A DNA stretch of 64,000 bases, from the NCBI RefSeq assembly GCF_032193805.1, contig NZ_JAVBIK010000001.1:2005001-2069000 (forward strand), in the 5' to 3' direction. The notes under the pieces were generated by a model, which made no database searches, was not told where the DNA came from, and saw only the letters and a list, made by a program, of their open reading frames with translations. The DNA comes from Rhodoferax potami. Its GTDB lineage: Bacteria; Pseudomonadota; Gammaproteobacteria; Burkholderiales; Burkholderiaceae_C. Below are positions 37,659 to 46,585 of this stretch, piece by piece (the first letter of the stretch is position 1; every line of letters starts with the position of its first letter). The position numbers and the translations under genes are program-made.

Positions 37659-38018
37659 TTATGCGCCCTTCTTCTGCCGATCTCGTGTGGCAGGCGCAGC
37701 TGGGGCTTCTTCGGCTTTGGCGCGCTGTAATTGCTCCGCATAGTCGTGCGCAATTATCTTCAGCTCGCTCGCAGCAAAGCTCTGGAGCACTTGGCGCATC
37801 AGGGTTTGGTAGCCCATGCCGCCGTTGATGGTGGCAATGTTCTTGAAGTCTTCAATCAGCGAGCCTGGAAGGCGGATGGAGATGAGCTTTAAGCCCAGGG
37901 CGTCATCCACAGCTCTATCTGCGTTTGGTTCTGCCGTGGCTACTGATCGCGCATCAGTGCCCAGCAGTCGCTCGTCCCATGCTTCGGAGGTACCCCTAAT
38001 TTTTTTGGTCATTTTCAC
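37659..38018 (-). CDS. BrnA/CopG-like antitoxin, no partner toxin visible
   Basis: A 119-residue protein: GTSEAWDERLLG, then LGLKLISIRLPGSLIEDFKNIATINGGMGYQTLMRQVLQSFA, a ribbon-helix-helix of the BrnA/CopG type. BrnT-like toxins normally lie just upstream, but no such frame exists on the minus strand between 38019 and 38340. It may be an orphan or have a different partner. Confidence 0.75.
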   Translation of the reverse strand: MKMTKKIRGTSEAWDERLLGTDARSVATAEPNADRAVDDALGLKLISIRLPGSLIEDFKNIATINGGMGYQTLMRQVLQSFAASELKIIAHDYAEQLQRAKAEEAPAAPATRDRQKKGA

Positions 38019-38051
38019 TTACTTGTATCAACAGACTGAGTCCAGTCAAAA

Positions 38052-38309
38052 GTGGTTGAACTTCTCAAAATCGCTCATTTAAGCGTGAGTAGTTGGAAAG
38101 AAATTATCGAAAAGACTCAGAATTCTAAAGATTTCCATCAGTTTTTGTATATACAAAATGTAAGGTCTGCTATCTCCAGCGGCCCCTATGAAATTTGCTT
38201 TGCTGATGAAATCGCGTTTGTAGCTACAATGTGGCTACGTACTGCAAAAAACTTCAAATCTAAATTCAATCAAACGCAATACTCAAAAACTAAACGACTA
38301 AACGACTAA
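38052..38309 (+). CDS. Doubtful small ORF in AT-rich spacer
   Basis: A GTG-started 85-codon frame (MVELLKIAHLSVSSWKEIIEKTQN) in an AT-rich stretch of 329 bases without a confident gene. It runs into the tandem octamer and stops there. No family is recognised and no ribosome site is evident. Confidence 0.25.
   Translation: MVELLKIAHLSVSSWKEIIEKTQNSKDFHQFLYIQNVRSAISSGPYEICFADEIAFVATMWLRTAKNFKSKFNQTQYSKTKRLND
38143..38229. promoter_or_regulatory. Two perfect palindromes upstream of relB-yafQ
   Basis: TTTTGTATATACAAAA (38143-38158) and TTGTAGCTACAA (38218-38229) are perfect palindromes in the spacer before the RelB-like gene. TACAAT within the second (38225-38230) could be a -10 element. Operator function is inference. 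Confidence 0.4.
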
Positions 38310-38346
38310 ACGACTAAACGACTAAACGACTAAACGACTAAACGAC
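38291..38346 (+). repeat. Seven exact tandem copies of an 8-bp unit
   Basis: Seven perfect copies of TAAACGAC end one base before the ATG of the RelB-like gene, so the array occupies the place of the ribosome-binding site and leader. Exact identity of all units suggests slippage and recent change. Confidence 0.95.
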
Positions 38347-38347
38347 T

Positions 38348-38662
38348 ATGCAAGCAGCAACGTATGGAAAGTCAGCCGAAGTCCGTTCGCGGATTGAGCC
38401 TGACTTGAAGAAACAATCTACCGAAGTGCTCGCCGATTTGGGTCTTGACCTGAGCGGTGCTATCCGGTTGTTTCTGCGGCAGGTGGTGGAAGTGGGGGGC
38501 TTGCCTTTCGAGGTACGCAAACCCACGCCAGAAACGGTTGCGGCAATGATGGAGGCCCGCGCTATGTCGGCGGCGCGATACGGCTCTTCGAAAGAACTTT
38601 TTGATGGTCTCGACAAACAAGCCGGCAAAGGCAAAGCGCGCGCCTCTGCCAAGAAAGGCTGA
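38348..38662 (+). CDS. RelB/DinJ-like antitoxin
   Basis: A 104-residue protein with VRSRIEPDLKKQSTEVLADLGLDLSGAIRLFLRQVVEVGGLPFEV, the RelB/DinJ ribbon-helix-helix pattern, and a basic tail. It directly follows an octamer array with no classical ribosome site. It overlaps the YafQ-like toxin gene by 59 bases. Confidence 0.9.
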   Translation: MQAATYGKSAEVRSRIEPDLKKQSTEVLADLGLDLSGAIRLFLRQVVEVGGLPFEVRKPTPETVAAMMEARAMSAARYGSSKELFDGLDKQAGKGKARASAKKG

Positions 38663-38927
38663 TTACACGCGGCAATTTGGCAAAGATTGGGAGAAGCTGA
38701 CCCACTCAGGTAAACAGGATATGAGGCGTCTCAAAGACGTCATGCTGCTCTTGATTGCCAATGAAGGGGCGCTACCAGCGGAGTGGTTAGACCACGAGCT
38801 GATCGGCGAATGGGCTGACCACCGTGAATGCCATGCCAAGGGTGATTTGCTATTGATATACAAATTGGAGGCAGACAGCGTGATTTTTGTTCGCGCTGGA
38901 ACGCACTCTGAGTTGTTTGGCCGCTAG
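38604..38927 (+). CDS. YafQ-like mRNA interferase toxin
   Basis: A 107-residue toxin: YTRQFGKDWEKL, LPAEWLDHELIGEWADHRECHAKGDLLLIYKLE, VIFVRAGTHSELFG, as in YafQ. His residues in DHRECH and THSELF fit the catalytic positions. YafQ cleaves mRNA on the ribosome. ATG at 38604 is preferred; a TTG precedes it. A terminator follows. Confidence 0.9.
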   Translation: MVSTNKPAKAKRAPLPRKADYTRQFGKDWEKLTHSGKQDMRRLKDVMLLLIANEGALPAEWLDHELIGEWADHRECHAKGDLLLIYKLEADSVIFVRAGTHSELFGR

Positions 38928-38934
38928 TCAGGAG

Positions 38935-38957
38935 AGCCCGCTTCGGCGGGCTTTTTT
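38935..38957 (+). terminator. Terminator after yafQ-like gene
   Basis: AGCCCGC-TTCG-GCGGGCT and a T run, 8 bases past the stop. It isolates the toxin pair from hsdR. Confidence 0.92.
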
Positions 38958-38975
38958 GCGTCTTATCATCAATCC

Positions 38976-41900
38976 ATGCCCAACTTCATCACCGAAGATC
39001 AGATAGAGCAGGCGCTACTGCAGCGTTTGCAGCATGTGTGTGGCTTTGACGTGCTGGAGTGCTACACGCTCGACCCCGCCGACCTGAACGACGGCTCGGG
39101 CCGCCTGGACAAGCGCGATGTGCTGCTGCCGCAGCGGCTGCGCGAGGCAGCCATACGCCTGAACCCCGATGTGCCAGAGGCCACGGTGGACGCAGCATTG
39201 GCGCAACTGGCCGACCGGCGCCAGGCCATGAGCCTGGTGGCGGCCAACCGTGAGGTGGACAACCTGCTGCGCAACGGTATATCGGTGCGCTTTGATGATG
39301 CGCAAGGCCGCCCGCAACAGCAACAGCTGCGCCTGATCGACTTTGGGCCGGACGGCGCCACAACCAACAAGTTTTTGGCGGTAACGCAGTTGTGGATCAA
39401 GTGCACCAGCCCCACCGCATTGGCGGACTACCGCCGCCCCGATGTGCTGCTGTATGTGAATGGCATTCCGCTGGTGTTTGTGGAGCTGAAGAACTCCAAC
39501 GTGAAGCTGAAAACGGCCTACACCGACAACCTGACCAACTACAAGCACGATATTCCGCAGCTCTTCATCACCAATGCCTTGTGCGTGTTATCCAACGCAG
39601 TAGAAACCCGCGTGGGCAGCTTGACGGGCCAGTGGGAGCATTTCTTTGGCTGGCTGCGAGTGAATGACGAAAAAGAGAAGGTAGACCGTGCGGCCATTGC
39701 CGAAGGCGGCACCAGCCTGGAGCGGCTGGTGGAGGGCTTGTTTTTGCGGCACCGCCTGCTGGACTATGTGGAAAACTTTGTGCTCTTCCACCGGGAAACC
39801 AACAAGATCATTGCGCAGAATCACCAATTCATTGGTGTGAACCATGCGCTGGCACAGTTTGAAGAGCGCAACGCCAAGCCTGCAGGCCAGAAAGGAAAAC
39901 TGGGCGTGTTTTGGCACACGCAGGGCTCGGGCAAGAGCTTTTCGATGGTGTTTTATGTGCGCAAGATTTTCCGCAAGCTCACGGGCAACTTCACCTTTGT
40001 GGTGGTGACGGACCGCGACGACTTGGATGGCCAGATTTACCGTAATTTCTTGAACACCGGCACGGTAAAAGCAGCAGACGCGGCACAACCTACCGACAGC
40101 GAAGACCTGCGCAAGTTTTTGGGCAAAAACAAGCGACTGGTGTTCACGCTGATTCAGAAGTTTCGCTACGCCAAGGGGGCCAAGTACCCGGTGTTGTCCG
40201 AGCGCGATGACATTGTGGTGATCGTGGACGAAGCGCACCGCACGCAATACAAAAGCCTGGCCGAGAACATGCGCGCCGGTCTGCCTAACGCCAGCTACCT
40301 GGCCTTTACCGGCACGCCGCTCTTGGGGCGCGACCGCAAGACCAACGAGTGGTTTGGCGACTATGTGTCGGAGTACACCTTTCAACAGTCCATGGAAGAC
40401 GGTGCAACGGTGCCGCTTTTCTACCAAAAGCGTGTGCCTGAAATGCTGGTGCAGAACGAAGACCTGAGCGAGGAGTTTTGCCAGATCGTTGAAGAGGAAA
40501 ACCTGGACGAAGCGCAGCAAGAGAAGCTGGAAAAGCGCTTTGCCACCGAGATGCAGGTCATTACCCGCGATGACCGGCTGGAGACGATTGCCAAGGACAT
40601 CGTTTTCCACTTTCCTCGCCGGGGCTACCTGGGCAAGGGCATGGTGGTGTCGGTGGATAAGTTCACCGCTGTCAAGATGTATGACAAGTTGCAGCATTAC
40701 TGGAAGGCAGAAATCAAAGCACTGCTGGGCCGCATTACCCAGACCGCCAATGATGTGGAAAAGCAGCGCCTGAAGAAGACGGTGGAGTGGATGCGCCGCG
40801 TGGAGATGGCGGTGGTGGTGAGCGAGGAAGCGGGGGAGGAAGAAAAATTTGCCAACCGCAAGCTCAACATCAAGCCCCACCGGGACCGCATGGCCCGCCT
40901 AGACGCGCAGGGCCACGATATTGAATACAACTTCAAGGACGAAGGCGACCCCCTGCAGCTGGTGTTTGTGTGCGCCATGTGGCTTACCGGCTTTGATGCG
41001 CCCACTGTCTCTACGCTGTACCTCGACAAGCCAATGAAAGACCACACCCTGATGCAAACCATTGCACGGGCCAACCGGGTGTCGCCGTATGCCATTGGCG
41101 GGGTGGAAAAGAAGAACGGCGAAATCGTTGATTACTACAACGTGTTTCGCAATATGAAGAAGGCGCTGAAAGACTACGCGCAAGGCGAAGAGGGGCTGGA
41201 CGAGCCGCCCGTAAAAGACAAAGACGCTTTGTTTACCTTGCTGGACGACGCTGTGGAGCAAGCACTGGCTTACTGCAGTGCGATTGGTATTGGTCTGCGT
41301 GACGTGTTGGCCACCGAAGACGTCTTTTCCAAGGTGGGCATGTTCAATGGGTTTGCGGATGTGTTGCTGCGCAACGATGAGTCACGCCGCAGCTTCTATG
41401 TGTATGAAAACACCGTGTCGGCCTTGTACGAGGCTTGCAAGCCGGAGGTACTGGGCCGCAACAAGGCGCGGGTGGTTGCTGCGCTGGCCTATCTCCGTGG
41501 GGTGACAGAGGCGCTGGTAGAGCAGCAAGACATAGACAAGGTGGCGCAGCGGGTTGCAGACCTGCTGGACGAAAGCGTGGTGGTTAACAACGCAGACGGA
41601 TTCAAGGCCAAGGAGTTTGAAGCACAGTACCAAATCATCAAACGTGGGCGGACGTGGGACTTGAGCCGCATTGACTTTGACAAACTGCGTGAAGACTTTG
41701 GCGCAGCGATCTACAAGAACATTGAGATTGCGGATTTGCGTGGTTTTATCGCCCACAAGTTGGAACTGATGCTGGCCCAGAACAGCACACGAAGCCCGTT
41801 TGCACAGCGGTTTCAGGCCATCATTGACAAGTACAACGCGGGCGGCTCATCGACAGAGCAGTACTTTGAAGACTTGGTGCAATACAGCCAAGATTTGGCG

Positions 41901-42242
41901 GCTGAGGCAGAGCGACATGTGCGAGAGGGGTTGACCGAAGATGAGTTGGAAATTTTCGACTTGTTGCGCAAAGATGCCATGACGCAAGCGGAGACGCAAA
42001 AGGTAAAGCTCGCTGCCAAGGCGCTTCTGCATAGGCTAAAAGACGAACAGCCAAATGTGTTGGTGCAAGACTGGTACAAAACAGACCAAACGCGGCGGCG
42101 AGTTCGCTCTGCGGTTGCAGAGGTGTTGAACCGCGAGCTACCAGAAGAGGGTTATGACCGCGCCCAGTTTCAGTCGACCTGCGACAACGTGTTTCACTTG
42201 GTATTGGACTACGCGGCACAGGGTAAAAAGTGGGCTGTTTAG
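38976..42242 (+). CDS. hsdR: Type I restriction endonuclease subunit R
   Basis: A 1088-residue motor and nuclease subunit. N-terminal PD-(D/E)xK nuclease: Asp156, Glu170 and Lys172 (VELKN). Translocase: Walker A QGSGKS at 316-321, DEAH at 418-421, FTGTPLL and LTGFDAPTVSTLYLDKP. The C-terminal helical domain binds the M2S complex. It lies 3 kb from hsdS, behind the toxin-antitoxin cargo, and after a terminator, so it must have its own promoter or rely on read-through. Confidence 0.96.
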   Translation: MPNFITEDQIEQALLQRLQHVCGFDVLECYTLDPADLNDGSGRLDKRDVLLPQRLREAAIRLNPDVPEATVDAALAQLADRRQAMSLVAANREVDNLLRNGISVRFDDAQGRPQQQQLRLIDFGPDGATTNKFLAVTQLWIKCTSPTALADYRRPDVLLYVNGIPLVFVELKNSNVKLKTAYTDNLTNYKHDIPQLFITNALCVLSNAVETRVGSLTGQWEHFFGWLRVNDEKEKVDRAAIAEGGTSLERLVEGLFLRHRLLDYVENFVLFHRETNKIIAQNHQFIGVNHALAQFEERNAKPAGQKGKLGVFWHTQGSGKSFSMVFYVRKIFRKLTGNFTFVVVTDRDDLDGQIYRNFLNTGTVKAADAAQPTDSEDLRKFLGKNKRLVFTLIQKFRYAKGAKYPVLSERDDIVVIVDEAHRTQYKSLAENMRAGLPNASYLAFTGTPLLGRDRKTNEWFGDYVSEYTFQQSMEDGATVPLFYQKRVPEMLVQNEDLSEEFCQIVEEENLDEAQQEKLEKRFATEMQVITRDDRLETIAKDIVFHFPRRGYLGKGMVVSVDKFTAVKMYDKLQHYWKAEIKALLGRITQTANDVEKQRLKKTVEWMRRVEMAVVVSEEAGEEEKFANRKLNIKPHRDRMARLDAQGHDIEYNFKDEGDPLQLVFVCAMWLTGFDAPTVSTLYLDKPMKDHTLMQTIARANRVSPYAIGGVEKKNGEIVDYYNVFRNMKKALKDYAQGEEGLDEPPVKDKDALFTLLDDAVEQALAYCSAIGIGLRDVLATEDVFSKVGMFNGFADVLLRNDESRRSFYVYENTVSALYEACKPEVLGRNKARVVAALAYLRGVTEALVEQQDIDKVAQRVADLLDESVVVNNADGFKAKEFEAQYQIIKRGRTWDLSRIDFDKLREDFGAAIYKNIEIADLRGFIAHKLELMLAQNSTRSPFAQRFQAIIDKYNAGGSSTEQYFEDLVQYSQDLAAEAERHVREGLTEDELEIFDLLRKDAMTQAETQKVKLAAKALLHRLKDEQPNVLVQDWYKTDQTRRRVRSAVAEVLNRELPEEGYDRAQFQSTCDNVFHLVLDYAAQGKKWAV

Positions 42243-42263
42243 CCTCAAATCCCTGTCCGTTGC

Positions 42264-42269
42264 TATACT
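42264..42269 (+). promoter_or_regulatory. Extended -10 promoter of metXW
   Basis: TGCTATACT has an extended -10 (TG-N-TATACT). No good -35 is visible. Transcription would begin near 42276, just before the riboswitch. Confidence 0.5.
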
Positions 42270-42279
42270 TCTGGCACAC

Positions 42280-42333
42280 AGCGCCAATTTGCTCCAGCTT
42301 GCGGGCGCTTAATAAATTCAGCTAAACACGGAC
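42280..42333 (+). ncRNA. SAM-II riboswitch upstream of metX
   Basis: The sequence follows the SAM-II (SAM-alpha) pattern. P1 is AGCGCC (42280-42285) with GGCGCT (42304-42309), the loop is AATTTG, and the conserved AATAAATTC-AGCTAAA lies at 42311-42326. The pseudoknot TCC (42292-42294) with GGA (42330-42332) can form. It binds S-adenosylmethionine and turns down methionine synthesis. GCGGG (42301-42305) could alternatively pair with CCCGC (42333-42337), breaking P1. Confidence 0.85.
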
Positions 42334-42350
42334 CCGCCTTCAGGCATTGC

Positions 42351-42388
42351 AACCCGGCCCGCGTTTAGCGTTGCCGGGTTTTGTTTTT
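42351..42388 (+). terminator. Intrinsic terminator between riboswitch and metX start
   Basis: AACCCGGC (42351-42358) pairs with GCCGGGTT (42373-42380), followed by TTTTGTTTTT, ending right at the ATG of metX. It fits transcription attenuation by the riboswitch and would also hide the translation start. Confidence 0.7.
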
Positions 42389-43537
42389 ATGCTGATTGCC
42401 ACACCCCAGACCATGCGCTTTGATGCCCCTTTGCAGTTGCAAAGCGGGGCGTGCATCCACGGCTATTCCTTGAGTTACGAGACTTACGGCACGCTCAATG
42501 CCGACAAGTCCAATGCGGTGCTGGTGTGCCACGCCCTGAACGCCTCGCACCATGTGGCGGGTGTTTATGAAGGTCAAGACAAGTCCGAAGGCTGGTGGGA
42601 CAACATGATCGGCCCGGGCAAGTCGGTCGATACGAATAAGTTCTTTGTCATCGGCATCAACAACCTGGGCTCTTGTTTTGGCTCTACCGGGCCGATGCAT
42701 ACCCACCCTGACACGGGCAAGGTCTATGGCGCGGACTTTCCAGTGGTTACCGTGGAAGACTGGGTGAATGCCCAAGCCCTGCTGCTCGACGCGTTGGGCA
42801 TCCAGACGCTAGCTGCGGTCTTGGGCGGCAGCTTGGGCGGCATGCAGGCCCTGAGCTGGACGCTGCAATACCCTGAGCGCATGCGCCACGCGGTGGTGGT
42901 GGCCAGTGCGCCCAACCTGAATGCCGAAAACATTGCCTTCAATGAAGTAGCGCGCCGCGCCATCGTGACTGATCCCGACTTCCATGGCGGGCACTTTTAT
43001 GAGCACGGTGTGATCCCCAAGCGTGGCTTGCGCATTGCCCGCATGATCGGCCACATCACCTACCTGAGCGACGATGTGATGAACGCCAAGTTCGGCCGCG
43101 AGCTCAAAGACAAAGTGCTGGCCAGTGCCAACGGCTACAAGTACAGCACGCAGGAGGTGGAGTTCCAGATCGAGAGCTACCTGCGCTACCAGGGCGACAA
43201 GTTTGCCGAGTACTTTGACGCCAACACCTACCTGCTGATCACCCGCGCGCTCGATTACTTTGACCCGGCCAAAGCCTATGGCGGCGACCTGAGCCAGGCC
43301 CTGGCTCGGACGCGCGCGAAGTTCTTGCTGGTGAGCTTCACGACCGATTGGCGCTTCAGCCCTCAACGCAGCCGCGAGGTAGTGAAGGCCCTCTTGGACA
43401 ACAAGCGTGACGTGAGCTACGCCGAAATCGACGCACCCCACGGTCATGATGCCTTTTTGCTCGATGACGCCCGTTACATGAGCGTGATGCGCTCTTATTT
43501 CGATAGCATTTCCACGGGTTTGGAGGTGGCAGCATGA
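42389..43537 (+). CDS. metX: Homoserine O-acetyl/succinyltransferase
   Basis: A 382-residue alpha/beta-hydrolase-fold enzyme that activates homoserine for methionine synthesis. Nucleophile Ser148 is in GGSLGGMQ; the C-terminal HGHDAFLLD holds the catalytic His. ATG at 42389 fits the family start ([12 protein letters not shown]) but has no ribosome site, being next to a T tract; ATG 42413 is an alternative. Acyl donor cannot be read safely. It overlaps metW by 4 bases. Confidence 0.94.
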   Translation: MLIATPQTMRFDAPLQLQSGACIHGYSLSYETYGTLNADKSNAVLVCHALNASHHVAGVYEGQDKSEGWWDNMIGPGKSVDTNKFFVIGINNLGSCFGSTGPMHTHPDTGKVYGADFPVVTVEDWVNAQALLLDALGIQTLAAVLGGSLGGMQALSWTLQYPERMRHAVVVASAPNLNAENIAFNEVARRAIVTDPDFHGGHFYEHGVIPKRGLRIARMIGHITYLSDDVMNAKFGRELKDKVLASANGYKYSTQEVEFQIESYLRYQGDKFAEYFDANTYLLITRALDYFDPAKAYGGDLSQALARTRAKFLLVSFTTDWRFSPQRSREVVKALLDNKRDVSYAEIDAPHGHDAFLLDDARYMSVMRSYFDSISTGLEVAA

Positions 43538-44115
43538 CCGACTTGAATACCTTACATGCGATTGCCAGCTTGGTGCCTGAAGGCTCGCGCGTGCTGGACC
43601 TCGGTTGCGGCGACGGCGCCCTGCTGGACCACCTGCAGCGCGAGCGCGGCTGCAGCGGTTACGGCGTGGAGCTGGACGATGCCAATGTGCTGGCCTGCGT
43701 GAAGCGCGGCGTGAATGTGCTGCAGCTCAACCTTGACCAAGGCCTCACCGTGTTTGAGGACGCCAGCTTCGATGTAGTGCTGCAGATCGACACCCTGCAA
43801 CACCTGCGCAACGCCGAGACCATGTTGCGTGAAACCGCTCGCGTGGGGCGGGTCGGTATCGTGGCATTTCCCAACTTTGCCCATTGGCCCAACCGCCTGA
43901 GCATCTTGCAGGGGCGTATGCCGGTGACCAAGCGCCTGCCTTACCAGTGGTACGACACGCCCAACATTCGCGTGGGCACCCATGCGGACCTCGAGGTATT
44001 GGCAGCGCGCAATGGATTGCGCGTGTTGGATAGTTTTGGCTTGCAGGACGGTCGCACGGTGCGTTGGTTGCCGAACTTGCGGGCCGGCACTTCGGTGTAC
44101 AAATTGGCGCGTTAG
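43534..44115 (+). CDS. metW: Methionine biosynthesis protein MetW
   Basis: A 193-residue methyltransferase-fold protein ([50 protein letters not shown]). MetW forms a complex with MetX and boosts its activity. The metXW overlap is standard. Confidence 0.95.
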   Translation: MTDLNTLHAIASLVPEGSRVLDLGCGDGALLDHLQRERGCSGYGVELDDANVLACVKRGVNVLQLNLDQGLTVFEDASFDVVLQIDTLQHLRNAETMLRETARVGRVGIVAFPNFAHWPNRLSILQGRMPVTKRLPYQWYDTPNIRVGTHADLEVLAARNGLRVLDSFGLQDGRTVRWLPNLRAGTSVYKLAR

Positions 44116-44202
44116 TGCGACGTTTTGCGGGTAAGCCAGCGGCTGTAGGGGGCGGCGCGCATGGCATGATGGATGCTTGGCTTAATTTGCAGCAGGAGCT
44201 CC

Positions 44203-45681
44203 ATGAACGCCCGCGTTCCCTCGTCCGTTTTCGATACCGCCCAAGCCCTTGACCACGTCAGCGCGGCTTGGGATCAGGACATCGTCCACCGCCTGACCGA
44301 TTACATCCGCATCCCGGCCAAGTCGCCGATGTTTGACCCCGACTGGGCTTCGGCAGGCTTGCTCGATACCGTAGTGCGCAACACCGCCCAGTGGATCGAA
44401 GCCCAGAAAGTACCCGGCCTGACGCTGGAAGTCATCCGCCTCGAGGGCCGCACGCCGGTCCTGTTTTTCGAAGTCGAGGCCAGTGGTGGCGAAGCCGGCG
44501 AACAGCCGGCCTCCGGCCAGACAGTGCTGATGTATGGCCATTTGGACAAGCAGCCCGAGTTCTCCGGCTGGCGCAACGACCTCGGACCTTGGACACCCAA
44601 ATATGAGAACGGTAAGCTCTATGGCCGTGGTGGCGCGGACGATGGCTATGCCGCGTATGCCGCCATTGCCGCCCTGCAAGCGCTCAAGGCCCAAAAACTG
44701 CGCCACCCGCGCATCGTGGGTTTGATTGAGACCTGCGAAGAAAGCGGTTCTTACGACCTGCTGCACTATGTGGATGCGCTCAAGCCCCGGTTGGGCGAGG
44801 TCGGGCTGGTGGTCTGCCTGGACTCCGGTGCCGGCAATTACGACCAGCTCTGGCTGACCAACAGTCTGCGCGGCATGGCCAGCGGGGTGTTGAAAGTGGA
44901 AATACTGACCGAGGGCATTCACTCGGGGGATGCCAGTGGTTTGGTGCCGTCCAGCTTCCGCATCCTGCGCCAGGTGCTGGACCGGTTGGAAGACAGCAAG
45001 ACCGGTCATCTGCTGCCCTCCAACTTCCATTGCGAGGTGCCTGTGCAGCGGATGCAGCAGGCCCAAGCAACCGCAGCAATATTGGGTGACGAGCTCTTCA
45101 AGCGTTTTCCGTGGGCCCACTACGATTGCGGCGGCGCCACCACGTTCGCGCTGCCCACGACCTCCGACCCGTTGGAAGCCCTGCTCAAGCGCACCTGGCA
45201 GCCAACTCTGAGCGTGACTGGCGCCGATGGTTTTCCGGATATTCAGAATGCAGGCAATGTGCTGCGGCCCTACACCGCGTTCAAGCTGAGTCTGCGGCTG
45301 CCACCCTTGGTGGAAGCTTCTGCTGCGGTCCAAGAACTCAAGGCGCTCTTGGAAGACAACGCGCCCTACCAGGCCAAGGTGACTTTTGAAGGTCTGTCCA
45401 GCGCAACTGGCTGGAATGCGCCGGATACCGCTCCCTGGTTTGACGCAGCACTGAACGATGCTTCGAATGCGCATTTCGGTGCGCCTTGCGGCCACATCGG
45501 TCAGGGCGGCACGATCCCGTTGATGAACATGCTCTCCAAGGGCTTTCCCAAGGCGCAGATGATGGTCTGCGGCGTACTGGGACCCAAGAGTAACGCCCAT
45601 GGTCCCAACGAGTTTTTGCATGTACCCTACGCCAAAAAACTCACAGCAGCGGTAGCGCAAGTGATCTCCCGATTCCCTTGA
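44203..45681 (+). CDS. M20-family metallopeptidase
   Basis: A 492-residue zinc dipeptidase or carboxypeptidase. Metal-ligand blocks: LMYGHLDKQP, GRGGADDGYA, CEESGS, LDSGAGNYDQLWLTNSLRG and the C-terminal FLHVPYAKK. An insertion domain at about 220-390 is typical. No signal peptide. ATG at 44203 has an AGGAGCTCC site. Substrate unknown. Confidence 0.9.
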   Translation: MNARVPSSVFDTAQALDHVSAAWDQDIVHRLTDYIRIPAKSPMFDPDWASAGLLDTVVRNTAQWIEAQKVPGLTLEVIRLEGRTPVLFFEVEASGGEAGEQPASGQTVLMYGHLDKQPEFSGWRNDLGPWTPKYENGKLYGRGGADDGYAAYAAIAALQALKAQKLRHPRIVGLIETCEESGSYDLLHYVDALKPRLGEVGLVVCLDSGAGNYDQLWLTNSLRGMASGVLKVEILTEGIHSGDASGLVPSSFRILRQVLDRLEDSKTGHLLPSNFHCEVPVQRMQQAQATAAILGDELFKRFPWAHYDCGGATTFALPTTSDPLEALLKRTWQPTLSVTGADGFPDIQNAGNVLRPYTAFKLSLRLPPLVEASAAVQELKALLEDNAPYQAKVTFEGLSSATGWNAPDTAPWFDAALNDASNAHFGAPCGHIGQGGTIPLMNMLSKGFPKAQMMVCGVLGPKSNAHGPNEFLHVPYAKKLTAAVAQVISRFP

Positions 45682-45695
45682 ACAGGCAGGAATGC

Positions 45696-46538
45696 ATGGC
45701 CTCTGATTCGACTCTCAGCACATTTACCGCCAATGACGGTGACAACCTGGCCGTGCAGGACTGGCCGCTGGAGCCCGGTGTTCCAGTGCGCGGTGTGGTC
45801 CTCATCGTGCATGGCTTGGGCGAACATGCGGGCCGCTACCAGCATGTAGCGGAGCAGCTGAATCAATGGGGCTTTGCGGTTCGCGGCTATGACCAATGCG
45901 GCCATGGTGAAAGCTCCGGCCTTCCTGGTAGCTTGCGGTCGGATACACGGCTTCTGGATGATTTGGCCGATCTCGTGGACTCCACGAGGGCACGCTTCAA
46001 ACCCGGCACGCCTTTGATTGTGCTGGGACACAGCATGGGCGGCTTGGTCGCAGGCCGCTTTGTCTCGCTGGGGCTGCGCAAGATCGATGCCTTGGTGCTG
46101 TCTTCGCCGGCCTTCAATCCCGGCATGAATGCCTTCCAAAAATTTCTGGTCTCGGTATTGCCCAAGATCGTGCCCAACTTGCGTGTGGGCAATGGCCTGA
46201 ATGCGGCGCACATCTCGCACGACCCTGCTGTGGTCCGCGCGTACCTCGAAGACCGGCTGGTGCATGACCGGATTTCGGCGCGTCTGGCGCAATTCATTGC
46301 GACGCAGGGCGAGGCGACCTTGCAGGCAGCCCCTTCATGGACCGTGCCCACGCTCTTGATGTATGCCGGGGATGATCGTTTGGTCAACCCCCAAGGTAGC
46401 CGCGACTTTGCCGCTGCAGCCCCCGCCTCGTTGGTGAAGTCAGTCTGTTTTGACGGTTTTTTCCATGAGATTTTCAATGAGCCCGATGCCACGCCGGTTT
46501 TTAATACCTTGCGTGATTGGCTGGACAAGCGCTTTTGA
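45696..46538 (+). CDS. Alpha/beta hydrolase, monoacylglycerol lipase-like
   Basis: A 280-residue serine hydrolase with VVLIVHGLGEHAGRY (oxyanion loop), GHSMGG with Ser113, and GDDRLV plus FHEIFNEP near the end for the Asp and His. This resembles monoacylglycerol lipases. The in-frame TTG at 45678 overlaps the previous gene; ATG 45696 is preferred. Confidence 0.9.
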   Translation: MASDSTLSTFTANDGDNLAVQDWPLEPGVPVRGVVLIVHGLGEHAGRYQHVAEQLNQWGFAVRGYDQCGHGESSGLPGSLRSDTRLLDDLADLVDSTRARFKPGTPLIVLGHSMGGLVAGRFVSLGLRKIDALVLSSPAFNPGMNAFQKFLVSVLPKIVPNLRVGNGLNAAHISHDPAVVRAYLEDRLVHDRISARLAQFIATQGEATLQAAPSWTVPTLLMYAGDDRLVNPQGSRDFAAAAPASLVKSVCFDGFFHEIFNEPDATPVFNTLRDWLDKRF

Positions 46539-46585
46539 CGTGCAGGGACCGTGTTGATCGCGTGGCTTTTTAACCCCTCCGTCGG

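Noticed and set aside
44182..45660. 492-codon minus-strand frame across the M20 peptidase
   Set aside because: Antisense shadow; the plus-strand gene has catalytic motifs.
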